Source of the DNA: Dactylosporangium roseum
Lineage (GTDB): Bacteria > Actinomycetota > Actinomycetes > Mycobacteriales > Micromonosporaceae
Assembly: GCF_025264685.1 (NCBI RefSeq)
Contig: NZ_CP073721.1
Span: 425,001 to 489,000, forward strand
DNA: 64,000 nt
Reading direction: 5' to 3'
Shown here piece by piece: positions 12,501-21,493 of the stretch (position 1 is the first letter of the stretch; each line of letters begins with the position of its first letter). Both the position numbers and the translations under genes were made by a program. Under the pieces are notes generated by a model. That model saw only the letters and a list, made by a program, of their open reading frames with translations, ran no database searches and had not been told where the DNA came from.

Positions 12501-14870
12501 TCACTCGTTGTGGAGCACCTCAGCGATCCGCAGCCGGGCCGCGCGCCGGGCCGGGATCAGTGCGCCGACGAGGGCGATCAGCACACCCGCGACGGCCAGC
12601 AGCACCAGGGTCGGTGCGTGCCATACGTCGAGGACCACCGCCGGGATGCTGATCCGCGCCGCGTCGGCGGTCTGCGGAACGATGTACCGGTGTGCGGCGA
12701 TGCCCAGCGGGATGCCCAAGAGTCCACCGACCGCGCCGAGCAGCGCCATCGACGTGAGCACCATCGTCACCACCTGGCGCGGCGTCATCCCGATCGACTT
12801 CAGCATGCCGAGGTCGCGGCGGCGTTCGTGGACGTTGAGCACCACCGTGTTGAACACGCCCAGCGCCGCGACCGTGGACAGCAGCAGCGCCAGCACCGTC
12901 GAGAAGCTGATCACGGTGACCGCGAAGTCGCTGAGATGCGAGGTGTCCCACGCGTCGATGCTCGGGTCGGCCGTCCTGACCGCGGCGACGTACGCCGCGA
13001 CGTCGCCACCCCGCACCAGTTGGACCTGGTAGTGGACCTCCCACGGCTGGACGGCGCGGTCCGGGGCCAGTTCGGTCAGGACCTGCCAGTCGACGAACGC
13101 GGCCGGCGGTCCGGGGGCGCCGTCCATCGTCTCGCCCACGACCGTCAGCACCGTCCGCCGCCCGCCGAGCTCCAGGGTGACCTTGTCGCCGACCGTCAGC
13201 CCGCGCTCGCGCATGACCTTCGACGGCACCACCATCTCGTTCACCGCGCTCATCCAGCGGCCCGCGGTGAGCTCGTCCCGGTAGCCCATCGACGCGTAGT
13301 CGCCGCGCACGAAGTTCACCGGGAACGGCTGCGTCTGGCCGAGCGCCGGCACCGTCAGGCCCGCGACGGCCGCCACCCGGGCCGCGCCCGGCAGGCCGCG
13401 CAGCAACTCCTCCACCTGCGCGTCGGTCCGGCTCGTGGCTGACGGCAGACCGCCCTGGTCGGGCGCCTGACCTTCGGCGGCGATCCGGCGCTGGCCGTCG
13501 GAAGGCCGCACGCCGATCTGCCCGGAGGCCCGATCCTCGATGGCGGAGACCCGGGTCAGCGTGTCGGCCAGGCCGGTCGCGAACGTCACCGTGGTCACGC
13601 CGAGCAGGACGGCCGCGACGGTGAACGCGGTCCGGCCCGGACGTGCGAACGGCAGCCCCAGCCCGAGGCTGACCGCCTGGGGCAGCCGGGCGCCGGCAAG
13701 CCGCCGCTGGATCCGCAGGCCGCGGCCGGTCCGGGGGGCGCTGCCCGCGCTGATCGCCTCGGCCGCGGACAGCCGGTGCGCCCGTGCGGCCGGTACCAGC
13801 GCCGTCACCACGACGAGGAGCGGCACGCCCAGCAGGCCGGCCGCCCACACCCAGGGGAAGGCACCGATGCCGCCGCCGAGCCCGAGCCCCTCGAACCCCT
13901 CGCTGACCAGTGGCCGGGCGGCGAACGAGCCGGCGACGGTACCGGTGACGCAGCCCACGACGGCGGGGACGGACACCATCACGAGGTATACCGCCACCAC
14001 CTGTCGCGGCGTGAACCCGAGCGCTTTGAGCACGCCGATGTGCCGGAACCCGGAGACGACCGCACCGCTGACGACGTTGCCCACGATGACGATCGCGACG
14101 ACGAGTCCGAGCACGCCGAACGTCGCCAGCAGTGGCACGTAGATACCGATGTCCGAGGCGACCTTCTCCTTGACGACCAGGTACGGCTGCGCGGCGATCA
14201 GGGCGGCGGAGGGCAGCCCGCCCGTGACGGCGGCGACGTCCGCCTCGACCGCCGTGGTCGTCGACACGTCCCCGCTGAACCGGTAGAGCATCTGCACCGA
14301 GGTCGGCTTCAGCGCGGTCATCTGCTCCGGTGTGACCCAGGCGTCCGCGGTCTGGCTGAGGCTGTACGCCCGGCCGACCACCGTGAACGTGGTGTCGCCG
14401 AGCGTGACCTCCTCGGACATCCACGGCGGCGCGCCCCGGCCGTCCGCCGGCGGCGTGTTGAGCACCACCTCGCCGGGACCGGTGGGCCAGCGCCCCTTCC
14501 ACAGGTTGAGCTGGTCCACCGGGCCGCCGGGGTCGGCCCGCCCGACAACGGTCATCGGCCCGCGCGGGCCCGGCCCGGCGCCCTCGCCGAGGTCGAGTGT
14601 CACCTGCTCGAACGGGCCGGCTGCCGCGGCCACGCCGGTGCGCCGCCCGGCGAGCTCCGCATCGGTGACCGATGACCGGTCGAACACCGCGACCGCGTGC
14701 GCCCCCTGCTGCGCGGCGAAGGCCCGGTCGAACGGCGCCGAGGTCGCGTCCAGCAGCGCCAGCGCCACCACGATCGTGGTCGTCGACAGCAGTACGACCA
14801 GACCGATGACAAACGTCTGCAGCTTCCGCCGCCGCACCGCGGCCCGGGCCGCCCGCCACACGGCGCTCAT
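12501..14870 (-). CDS. ABC transporter permease, FtsX/MacB-like, two FtsX domains
   Basis: 789-aa permease of the type VII (MacB/FtsX) ABC exporters. It has a first TM at about 18-40, a MacB-type extracytoplasmic domain, an FtsX block near 230-380 containing IGVLKALGFTPRQVV, a central TM at about 420-445, a second extracytoplasmic domain, and a C-terminal FtsX block containing LGMLKSIGMTPRQVV and ending with a TM near 750-775. The internal duplication means one polypeptide could provide both transmembrane halves. The ATG at 14870 overlaps the ATPase stop (ATGA). Such exporters commonly handle antimicrobial peptides, lipoproteins or stress signals; the adjacent divergent two-component system supports a stress-response role. 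Confidence 0.92.
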   Translation of the reverse strand: MSAVWRAARAAVRRRKLQTFVIGLVVLLSTTTIVVALALLDATSAPFDRAFAAQQGAHAVAVFDRSSVTDAELAGRRTGVAAAAGPFEQVTLDLGEGAGPGPRGPMTVVGRADPGGPVDQLNLWKGRWPTGPGEVVLNTPPADGRGAPPWMSEEVTLGDTTFTVVGRAYSLSQTADAWVTPEQMTALKPTSVQMLYRFSGDVSTTTAVEADVAAVTGGLPSAALIAAQPYLVVKEKVASDIGIYVPLLATFGVLGLVVAIVIVGNVVSGAVVSGFRHIGVLKALGFTPRQVVAVYLVMVSVPAVVGCVTGTVAGSFAARPLVSEGFEGLGLGGGIGAFPWVWAAGLLGVPLLVVVTALVPAARAHRLSAAEAISAGSAPRTGRGLRIQRRLAGARLPQAVSLGLGLPFARPGRTAFTVAAVLLGVTTVTFATGLADTLTRVSAIEDRASGQIGVRPSDGQRRIAAEGQAPDQGGLPSATSRTDAQVEELLRGLPGAARVAAVAGLTVPALGQTQPFPVNFVRGDYASMGYRDELTAGRWMSAVNEMVVPSKVMRERGLTVGDKVTLELGGRRTVLTVVGETMDGAPGPPAAFVDWQVLTELAPDRAVQPWEVHYQVQLVRGGDVAAYVAAVRTADPSIDAWDTSHLSDFAVTVISFSTVLALLLSTVAALGVFNTVVLNVHERRRDLGMLKSIGMTPRQVVTMVLTSMALLGAVGGLLGIPLGIAAHRYIVPQTADAARISIPAVVLDVWHAPTLVLLAVAGVLIALVGALIPARRAARLRIAEVLHNE

Positions 14871-15559
14871 ACCCGGTCCAGGGTGCGCTCGTCGGCGATC
14901 CGGCCGTCGGCGAACTCGATCAGGCGGCTCGCGCACCGGGTGGCCAGCCGCTGGTCGTGCGTGACGATCAGCAGCGTCTGCCCGATCTGGTTGAGGTCCA
15001 GCAGCAGGTCCATCACCTGCTCGCCCGCGCGGCTGTCGAGGGCGCCGGTCGGCTCGTCCGCCAGCAGCAGCGCCGGGCGGTTCACCAGCGCCCGCGCCAC
15101 GGCGACCCGCTGCCGTTCACCGCCGCTGAGTGCCGCCGGGTACACGTTGCGCCGGTCCGCGATGCCCAGCTCGTCGAACAGCTCCAGCGCCCGCTTGCGC
15201 GCCGGTCCGGCGGCCGTCCCGGTGAGCTGCGCCGCGAGCGCCACGTTGTCCAGCGCCGGAAGGTCGTCGAGCAGGTTGAAGAATTGGAAGATCATGCCGA
15301 TGCGGTGCCGGCGGAACAGCGCCAGCCTCGTCTCGTTGAGCCGCCCCAGGTCCTCCCCGTGCACCCGCACCGACCCGGACGTCGGCCGGTCCAGCCCGGC
15401 GATCATGTTCAGCAGCGTGGACTTGCCGCAGCCGGACGGCCCCATCACCGCGACCGCTTCGCCGGTGTGAATCTCCAGCGACACGCCGTCCAACGCGATC
15501 GTGTCGCCGTACTCCTTGCGTACCCCGTCCAGCTTGACGACGCAGGTGTCATTGGTCAT
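14867..15559 (-). CDS. ABC transporter ATP-binding protein, MacB/LolD type
   Basis: 230-aa ATPase that powers the downstream FtsX-type permease. It shows Walker A GPSGCGKST (40-48), a Q-loop at FQFFNLL (91-97), signature LSGGERQR (144-151), Walker B LLLADEP (164-170) and the switch His in VTHDQRLA. Its length is typical of LolD/MacB-type ATPases. It starts with ATG at 15559 and overlaps the permease by the ATGA motif, so the two are made together. It is divergent from the second sensor kinase gene, 138 bp away. Confidence 0.95.
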   Translation of the reverse strand: MTNDTCVVKLDGVRKEYGDTIALDGVSLEIHTGEAVAVMGPSGCGKSTLLNMIAGLDRPTSGSVRVHGEDLGRLNETRLALFRRHRIGMIFQFFNLLDDLPALDNVALAAQLTGTAAGPARKRALELFDELGIADRRNVYPAALSGGERQRVAVARALVNRPALLLADEPTGALDSRAGEQVMDLLLDLNQIGQTLLIVTHDQRLATRCASRLIEFADGRIADERTLDRV

Positions 15560-15697
15560 GACAGCAAGCTAGGGGCGCCGGCCCCGGTCGGGCATCGGCC
15601 CGCGGATGCAACCCGCCGGCGGTGTCATACCGGGGATGTACGCGGCTGAACACCGGGGATGACGCCGCGCCGGGCGGGGTCTGCGAAGGTGGTGGTT

Positions 15698-16525
15698 GTG
15701 CAACCCGCGACGGTCTGGCTCGCCGGCGCCCTCGCGGTGGCCTGCGCGGCCGCCGCGTGGCTCGGCGTCGCGCTCGTGCGCGCCCGCCGCCGGCACGACC
15801 GCGCGCTGGAGCAGCGGGGCTGGCTCCTCGAACGCGAACGGGAGAGCGCGGCTCGCACCGCCGTCGACGCCGAGCGCGCCCGGATCGCCCGGGAACTGCA
15901 CGACATCGTCAGCCACAACGTCAGCCTCATGATCGTCCAGGCGTCGGCGGCGCGTGAGGTGCTCGCGAGCATGCCGGAGGAGGCGGTCACGGCCCTGGCC
16001 GCCGTCGAGCGCGCCGGACGGGACACCATGACCGAGTTGCGGCACCTCCTCGGCCTGCTCGCACCGCCGGCGGACGGCGGTGACGACGACCGCACCGACC
16101 TCGCGCCGCAGCCCAGCCTCAGCCGGCTCAGCCCGCTCATCGACCGCATCTCGTTCGCCGGCCTGCCGACCGACGTGCGCATCTCCGGCGAACCGCGGCC
16201 GCTGCCGACCGGGATCGACGTCACCGCGTACCGCATCGTCCAGGAGGCGCTGACCAACGCGCTGAAGCACAGCCCGGGCGGCAAGGCCGAGGTGACGATC
16301 CGCTACGCGGAGCGCTCCCTGCGCATCGAGGTGCTCAACACCGGCCCCAGCGTGCTCACCGGTGACGGGACCGGCGAGCGAGCGGCCCGCGGCGGCGGCG
16401 GCGCCGGCCGCGGCCTGCTCGGGCTGCGGCAGCGGGTCAACGTCTACGGCGGGGATCTCGACGCCAGGCGCCGTCTCGGCGGCGGGTACCGCGTCCGCGC
16501 CCGCATCCCGGTGGACCCCGCATGA
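15698..16525 (+). CDS. NarL-family sensor histidine kinase with minimal sensor
   Basis: 275-aa kinase with a single N-terminal hydrophobic segment (about 6-27) and no extracytoplasmic domain, followed directly by the HisKA_3 domain with His68 in ARELHDIVSHN and a HATPase domain with the N box near NALKHSPGG and the G box GRGLLGLRQR. A sensor this small suggests that it reads the state of the neighbouring ABC permease or the membrane. GTG 15698 is chosen because GAAGG lies 8 nt upstream; an in-frame ATG at 15659 would add 13 residues but has no ribosome-binding site. Its TGA overlaps the regulator ATG (ATGA). Confidence 0.88.
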   Translation: MQPATVWLAGALAVACAAAAWLGVALVRARRRHDRALEQRGWLLERERESAARTAVDAERARIARELHDIVSHNVSLMIVQASAAREVLASMPEEAVTALAAVERAGRDTMTELRHLLGLLAPPADGGDDDRTDLAPQPSLSRLSPLIDRISFAGLPTDVRISGEPRPLPTGIDVTAYRIVQEALTNALKHSPGGKAEVTIRYAERSLRIEVLNTGPSVLTGDGTGERAARGGGGAGRGLLGLRQRVNVYGGDLDARRRLGGGYRVRARIPVDPA

Positions 16526-17190
16526 CGCCGGCGCCCAGGGTGCTCATCGCCGACGACCAGGAGCTGATCCGCGTCGGCTTCCGGCTCATCCTGACCGCTC
16601 GCGGCATCGACGTGGTCGGCGAGGCCGGCGACGGCGCCGAGGCGGTCGCGGCCGAGCGGCGCCTCCGGCCCGACGTCGTGCTCATGGACATCCGCATGCC
16701 GACGATGGACGGGCTCGAGGCGACCCGGCGCATCCTCGAGCACAGCCCGCGATGCCGGGTGCTCATGCTCACCACGTTCGACCTCGACCGGTACGTCTAC
16801 GCCGCCCTGGCCATCGGCGCCAGCGGCTTCCTGCTCAAGGACGTCACCGCCGACCACCTCGCGGCGGCGGTACGGCTGGTCGACACCGGCGACGCGCTCC
16901 TGGCGCCCTCGATCACCCGGCGGCTCGTGCAGCGCTTCGCCGCGGCCGACGGCCCCGCGACGCCCGCCGTCCACCGGGACCTCGCCGCACTGACCCCGCG
17001 GGAGCTGGAGGTGCTCACCCTCCTCGGCCGCGGCCTGTCGAACACCGAGCTGGCCCGGCAACTGACCCTCAGCGAGGCGACCGTGAAGACGCACGTGGCG
17101 CGGATCTTCGCCAAGCTGGAGCTGCGGGACCGGGCCCAGGCGGTGGTGCTGGCCTACGAAACCGGCCTGGTGAGCCCGGGCGACGCGTAG
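16522..17190 (+). CDS. NarL/LuxR-type response regulator
   Basis: 222-aa partner of the preceding kinase. The receiver has the DD pair at 11-12, phospho-acceptor Asp56 in LMDIRMP and the Lys of SGFLLKD. The LuxR-type helix-turn-helix starts at LTPRELEVLTLLGRG and contains NTELARQLTLSEATVKTHV. It is translationally coupled to the kinase. The divergent MacB-like ABC exporter is the likely target, by analogy with actinobacterial kinase/regulator/ABC modules; no operator repeat could be assigned. Confidence 0.93.
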   Translation: MTPAPRVLIADDQELIRVGFRLILTARGIDVVGEAGDGAEAVAAERRLRPDVVLMDIRMPTMDGLEATRRILEHSPRCRVLMLTTFDLDRYVYAALAIGASGFLLKDVTADHLAAAVRLVDTGDALLAPSITRRLVQRFAAADGPATPAVHRDLAALTPRELEVLTLLGRGLSNTELARQLTLSEATVKTHVARIFAKLELRDRAQAVVLAYETGLVSPGDA

Positions 17191-17287
17191 CTCCGCCGCC
17201 GCGGGGCGCCGACCGGGTCGGCACTGACGTCGACGACGTCGCGCTCATCTGCCATCGGCCGAGAGCCGATGAGCCGCCCCCTGGTCC

Positions 17288-17434
17288 GTGGCCGCGGCTA
17301 GAGCTCGGTCAGGAAGTCGAGGCTCTGCCAGCCGCGGCACGGAGTGGGCGAGGTTGCTCACCGCGATCCTGCTGTGGGTCGCGCTGCCGGCGGTGCTGGG
17401 CCTGCTCCGGGTCCGTCGCGCGGAGATCGGCTGA
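17288..17434 (+). pseudogene. possible remnant of an ABC-2 permease C-terminus
   Basis: This frame ends in a hydrophobic helix (17345-17434) of the kind WARLLTAILLWVALPAVLG, followed by a short basic tail and a stop. That is how ABC-2-type permease subunits (third helix pair, basic end) typically finish. Only about 30 codons look like such a protein; upstream of them the frame turns into Arg/Ser/Gly-rich sequence and no start fits. It lies just after the second response regulator and antisense to the 3' end of the sugar transferase gene. I read it as the tail of a deleted permease gene. The alternative is chance hydrophobic antisense sequence. Confidence 0.35.
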
Positions 17435-18455
17435 CGTCCGCGCGGCCCGTCGGCTGGACCAGCTCCTGGTCCTGCGGCTCCGGTGCCTGCGCCGGCGCGG
17501 GCACGGTGGGGATGACGGGAGCGGGCAGGGTCTCGTCGTAGCGGCGCTCGCCGCGGACCGTGGTGAGCGCCGCGCGGATGAGCAGTCGCAGGTCGAGCCG
17601 CACGCTCTGGTGCTCGATGTAGGCGAGGTCCTTTTCGAGCCGCTCCTGCGGCGACATGTGGAACTTCTCGATCTGTGCGATGCACGCGATCCCCGGCCGT
17701 ACCGTGTGGCGCTCGGCGTATCCGGGCACCGTCTGCAGGTGGGTGCGCACCAGCACGGTCCGCAGCGGCCGAGGCCCGACCAGGCTCATCGTGCCGCCCA
17801 GGACGTTGATCAGCTCGGGCAGCTCGTCGAGGTGCCAGCGGCGCAGCCAGCGACCGACCCGGAGCGTGCGCGGATCCCCGGCGGGCGAGGCCACCGGACC
17901 GGTGAGCCGCTCGGCACCGTACTCCATGCTGCGAAACTTGAACTGCCGGAACGTGGCACCGCCACGGCCCACCGAGTTCTTCGTGAAGAACACCGGTCCC
18001 GGCTCCTCGAACCAGACGAGCAGCCCGATGATCGGCCACAGCGGCAGGGTGAGCGCGAGGCCGAGCAGCGCGCCGATGACGTCGATCAGCCGCTTGCCAC
18101 GCGGTGCCGGGCGCAGCCGTACCACGACCGCGCTGTGGTAGGCGAGCACCTCCCGCTGCACCTCCGCCGACGGCGGTGCGTTGTCCTCCACGATCCCGGC
18201 GGTGGCGGCGCTGAGCACGATCCCGCTCGCGAACGCCGCCGTCACCAGGATCAGTGCCGCCCGCGCCGGCACGTCGTGCCCGAGATGCAACCAGACCCAC
18301 GGTGCGACGATCAGCCCCACCGTGACGACAAAGGCCAGCCGGCAGGCCCACGCCCGCGCCGGCTGGGAGAACGACGACGTGAGCACGACGGCGGGCAGCA
18401 ACGCCAGGAACAGCGTCACGAGCAGAATCCAGTAGTTCAGGATCTCGTAAATCAC
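17358..18455 (-). CDS. polyprenyl-phosphate sugar-1-phosphate transferase (WcaJ/bacterial sugar transferase family)
   Basis: 365-aa membrane enzyme that moves a sugar-1-phosphate from a nucleotide sugar to undecaprenyl phosphate, the first membrane step of an exopolysaccharide. It has two hydrophobic N-terminal segments (about 6-26 and 35-60), a further one at 65-90 and one near 145-165, then the catalytic domain with FFTKNSVGRGG, FRQFKFRSM, HLDELPELINVLGG and SLVGPRPLRTV. The GTG start overlaps the asnB stop (GTGA). The last 60 residues are Pro/Ala/Arg-rich without family similarity and run antisense to the permease remnant, so the true C-terminus may have been extended by a rearrangement. 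A second enzyme of this fold lies at 48.0 kb. Confidence 0.88.
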   Translation of the reverse strand: MIYEILNYWILLVTLFLALLPAVVLTSSFSQPARAWACRLAFVVTVGLIVAPWVWLHLGHDVPARAALILVTAAFASGIVLSAATAGIVEDNAPPSAEVQREVLAYHSAVVVRLRPAPRGKRLIDVIGALLGLALTLPLWPIIGLLVWFEEPGPVFFTKNSVGRGGATFRQFKFRSMEYGAERLTGPVASPAGDPRTLRVGRWLRRWHLDELPELINVLGGTMSLVGPRPLRTVLVRTHLQTVPGYAERHTVRPGIACIAQIEKFHMSPQERLEKDLAYIEHQSVRLDLRLLIRAALTTVRGERRYDETLPAPVIPTVPAPAQAPEPQDQELVQPTGRADVSRSPRDGPGAGPAPPAARPTAGSR

Positions 18456-20341
18456 CAGCAGTACGCCTTCTCCTGCTCGGCCCACATCGTGAACAGCAGC
18501 AGGATCCAGATCTCCCGCGCGTGTTCCGCCTGGCCGCTCAGGTGTCGATCGACGATCGCCCGTACTTCGTCGAACCGGAGGTAGCCCTGCCGCGCCAGGA
18601 CCTCCCGGCTCAGGTACTCCTGGACAAGCGGCCGGTACACGCCCCGCAGCCACCGCGGCAGCGGGGCGTTGAACCCCTTCTTGCGCATCGCGACGATCTC
18701 CGGCGGCAGGATGCCGCTCATCGCCCGGCGCAGCAGCCATTTCGGCCGCGGGCCCGGCAGCTTCAGCCGGCCCGGCAGGCCGAACGCGAACTCGACCACC
18801 GCGGTGTCCAGCAACGGCACCCGCACCTCCAGCGAGTGCGCCATGCTCAGCCGGTCGACCTTCGCCAGCACGTCGTCCGGCAGGTAGACGTGGGTGTCGG
18901 TGTACTGGAACCGGGTCAGCTCGTCGAAGCCGGCGCCGGCCCGGTGGTGCGGCTCATGCGTGTCGTACGTGTCGGACAGCTCGGCGAACAGCTCCGGCCG
19001 CAGCAGCCGCGCCTTGGCCGGCTCCCCGAACACGACCCGCCACAGGTAGTGGCTGCGGCCGGGCTCCTCCAGCGCGTTCGCGACGAACCGCCGCGCCTTG
19101 AAGTCGAAACTCGCCCTGGCACTCGACCGGGGCAGGAACCGCAGCAGGGCCGGTGCGACCCCGGCGGTCAGCGCGCGGGGCAGGCGCCGGTAGTGGCGGG
19201 CCAGCTTGTCCGCCTGGTAGGTCGGGTATCCGGCCAGGATCTCGTCGCCGCCGTCGCCGCTCAACGCCACCGTCACGTGCTCCCGGGCCAGGCGGCACAG
19301 GTAGTACGTCGGGACCATCGACGGGTCGGCGAACGGCTCGTCGAACGCGGGCAGCAGCCCCTCCGACAGGTCCTCGGCGCGCGGCTCGACGACGATCTCG
19401 GTGTGGTCGGTGCCGAACCGGCGGGCCACCAGGGCGGCCTCGCGCCGCTCGTCGTAGGAGCGGTCGGCGAAACCCACCGAGAACGTCTTGAGCTCGGCGT
19501 CGGGCCGCACCCGGCGGGCGGCGGCGACGACCGTACCGGAGTCCATGCCACCGCTGAGGAAGCAGCCGAGCGGCACGTCGGCCATCAACTGCCGGCGGAC
19601 GCTGTCGAGCACGAGTTCGCGCAGCCGCTCGCCCGCCTCGCCGGCGGTCAGGTCGTCGTCCCGCGGCACGTCGGCGAGCGCCCAGTAGCGCCGGACGGTG
19701 GACGTGCCGTCCTGCCACACGAGTGTCGTGCCCGGCTCCAGCTTGCGGACCTCGCGGTACATCGTCCGCGGCGCCGGGACGTACATCAGCGACAGGAACG
19801 CGCTGAACGACTGCAGGTCCGGCGTACGGTCGGCGACCGCGGACAGCACCGCCTTGATCTCCGAACCGAACACCAGGCCGCCGGAACGCTCGGCGTAGTG
19901 CAGCGGCTTCACGCCCACCCGGTCGCGGCACAGCACCAGGCGGCCGCGGGCGTCGTCGAACAGCGCGACCGCGAACATGCCCTCGAGATGGCGGGCGAAG
20001 CCGGTGCCGTACTCCTCGTACAGGTGCGGGATGACCTCGGTGTCGCTGCCGGAGGCGAACGTGTGCCCGCGCCGGGCGAGCTCACGCCGCAACTGCCGAT
20101 GGTTGTAGATCTCGCCGTTGCAGACCGCGTGGACGGTGCCGTCCTCCGAGTGCACCGGCTGCCGGCCGTGCTCGACGTCGATGACCGCCAGCCGCCGCAC
20201 GGCAAGGCCGACGGGGCCGTTGACGTAGAAGCCCTCCTCGTCCGGGCCGCGGTGCACGAGGGTACGGCACATGGCGCGCAACCGGTCCTCGTCGACGTGG
20301 TGCTCGTCGTCGCCGATCACCAGGCCGGCGATGCCACACAT
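18452..20341 (-). CDS. asnB: glutamine-hydrolysing asparagine synthase family amidotransferase
   Basis: 629-aa protein with two domains. The N-terminal class II glutamine amidotransferase starts at Cys2 (MCGIAGL), the catalytic nucleophile once Met is removed, and shows RGPDEEG (31-37) and NGEIYNH. The C-terminal ATP-pyrophosphatase domain has SGGMDSGT (263-270) for AMP formation. Family members make asparagine, or in polysaccharide loci amidate a sugar uronic acid. It sits between wecG and the sugar transferase, with 17 nt to the former and a GTGA overlap to the latter, which points to the second role. That is inference; nothing in the active site distinguishes the substrates. Confidence 0.93.
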   Translation of the reverse strand: MCGIAGLVIGDDEHHVDEDRLRAMCRTLVHRGPDEEGFYVNGPVGLAVRRLAVIDVEHGRQPVHSEDGTVHAVCNGEIYNHRQLRRELARRGHTFASGSDTEVIPHLYEEYGTGFARHLEGMFAVALFDDARGRLVLCRDRVGVKPLHYAERSGGLVFGSEIKAVLSAVADRTPDLQSFSAFLSLMYVPAPRTMYREVRKLEPGTTLVWQDGTSTVRRYWALADVPRDDDLTAGEAGERLRELVLDSVRRQLMADVPLGCFLSGGMDSGTVVAAARRVRPDAELKTFSVGFADRSYDERREAALVARRFGTDHTEIVVEPRAEDLSEGLLPAFDEPFADPSMVPTYYLCRLAREHVTVALSGDGGDEILAGYPTYQADKLARHYRRLPRALTAGVAPALLRFLPRSSARASFDFKARRFVANALEEPGRSHYLWRVVFGEPAKARLLRPELFAELSDTYDTHEPHHRAGAGFDELTRFQYTDTHVYLPDDVLAKVDRLSMAHSLEVRVPLLDTAVVEFAFGLPGRLKLPGPRPKWLLRRAMSGILPPEIVAMRKKGFNAPLPRWLRGVYRPLVQEYLSREVLARQGYLRFDEVRAIVDRHLSGQAEHAREIWILLLFTMWAEQEKAYCW

Positions 20342-20358
20342 CCGGGTTCCTCCCCGTC

Positions 20359-21201
20359 TCAGACCGGCGGCAGTTCAGCCGGCCGGTGAGCGGGCCCCGG
20401 TGCGGCCGGTGCCCACAGCCGTGCCGCCTGAGCGGCGAGCCGCACCAGGTAGCGGGGGCCGAGGACGAGGTATCGGTGCGCGAGCCGGCGCGGCTCACCG
20501 GCCAGCCGCCACGACCACGCCAGGCCCGCGCGCTGCATCCACCGCGGCGCGGGACGCAGGAGGCCGGCGTGATAGTCGAAGGCCGCACCGACGGCCAGCA
20601 ACGGCATGCCCAGCAACGGGCGCATCGCGTGGGCGAACGACTCCTGCCGCGGACAGCCGAGTCCGACCAGTACCAGCCGGGCCCCCGAACCGGCGATCCG
20701 TTCGGCGATCTCGACCTCCTCGCCTGGCAGCGCCGCACGGAACTTCGACGGTTCCGTACCGGCGATTCGCAGCCCCGGTATCAGCAGGGTCAGGGCCGCC
20801 GCCAGCCGGTCCACGGTCCGCTGGGTCGAGCCGTAGAGGTACACCGGAAGGTCCTCGACGGCGGCGCGCCACAGTACCCGCAGCATCAGCTCCGGCCCGC
20901 TCACCCAGTCCCGCAGGCCCGCCGCGTGCAGTAGATTCAGCGCCCACCGCACCGGCTGCCCGTCCGGCGCGACCACGTCGAAGGCGTTCAACCTGGCGTT
21001 GTGCCTCAGGTCGCCGACGCCGGTCATCACGCCGTGCACGGCCAGCGCCGTGAGAATGAACGGCCGCCTGCGCACCGCCGCTTCGATCACCCGGTCGACG
21101 GCGGCGTCGTAGTCGATGACGTCGACCAGCACTCCCAGGACGTTGCGTTTGCCGCCACTCGGGCTGACCGTCAGGTCGATCGGCACAACATCGGTGGCCA
21201 A
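20359..21201 (-). CDS. WecG/TagA/CpsF-family glycosyltransferase
   Basis: 280-aa GT26 enzyme that adds an N-acetylmannosaminuronic acid or ManNAc-type sugar to a lipid-linked intermediate. Family blocks visible: NAFDVVAPDGQPVRWALN (the conserved Asp-Gly), LYGSTQRTVDRL, and LVLVGLGCPRQESFAH. The C-terminal part is basic and amphipathic and probably sits on the membrane. It has a TTG start at 21201, fixed by GGAGGG 7 nt upstream. It is the first gene of the wecG-asnB-sugar transferase operon. The acceptor and the exact sugar are unknown; a nucleotide-sugar dehydrogenase at 56.7 kb might supply the uronic acid. Confidence 0.9.
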   Translation of the reverse strand: MATDVVPIDLTVSPSGGKRNVLGVLVDVIDYDAAVDRVIEAAVRRRPFILTALAVHGVMTGVGDLRHNARLNAFDVVAPDGQPVRWALNLLHAAGLRDWVSGPELMLRVLWRAAVEDLPVYLYGSTQRTVDRLAAALTLLIPGLRIAGTEPSKFRAALPGEEVEIAERIAGSGARLVLVGLGCPRQESFAHAMRPLLGMPLLAVGAAFDYHAGLLRPAPRWMQRAGLAWSWRLAGEPRRLAHRYLVLGPRYLVRLAAQAARLWAPAAPGPAHRPAELPPV

Positions 21202-21208
21202 CGCCGTT

Positions 21209-21214
21209 CCCTCC
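21209..21214 (-). promoter_or_regulatory. ribosome-binding site fixing the TTG start of the wecG-like gene
   Basis: GGAGGG on the minus strand lies 7 nt before the TTG at 21201. No ATG or GTG in that frame has a site this good, so it decides the start. The 290 bp further upstream (to 21493) hold no supported gene. Confidence 0.6.
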
Positions 21215-21493
21215 GTATCGCCTCACGGGAGCACCGCGCGTCGACCGCCGGGCACCGGGGTCGAAGCGTCGGGTGCGGACATCGCGGCAGGACGTCCACG
21301 GCGGCTGTACCCCTGCCGTTGCGGATAAACGCCGCCCGCGAGGTGGCTGCGGAGGTGGCGGAGGGCGGCCGCCTCGTCGAGGCGACCGCCCTCGCGGTGA
21401 CCGGCTTTGCACGGCCTGCTGATCGCGTCCAGGACATCGAGCCGGGCCGCGCGCCTTGCGGGCAACGGGCCGGCGATGGGACCGGCCAGGCCT

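Noticed and set aside
12520..14859. 779-codon minus-strand frame within the ABC permease gene
   Set aside because: Same strand, other frame; composition is Arg/Gly/Ala-rich and the FtsX motifs are in the other frame.
21202..21493. Possible small gene between the wecG-like gene and the SRPBCC gene
   Set aside because: Frames on both strands look moderately protein-like but none has a start with a ribosome-binding site.
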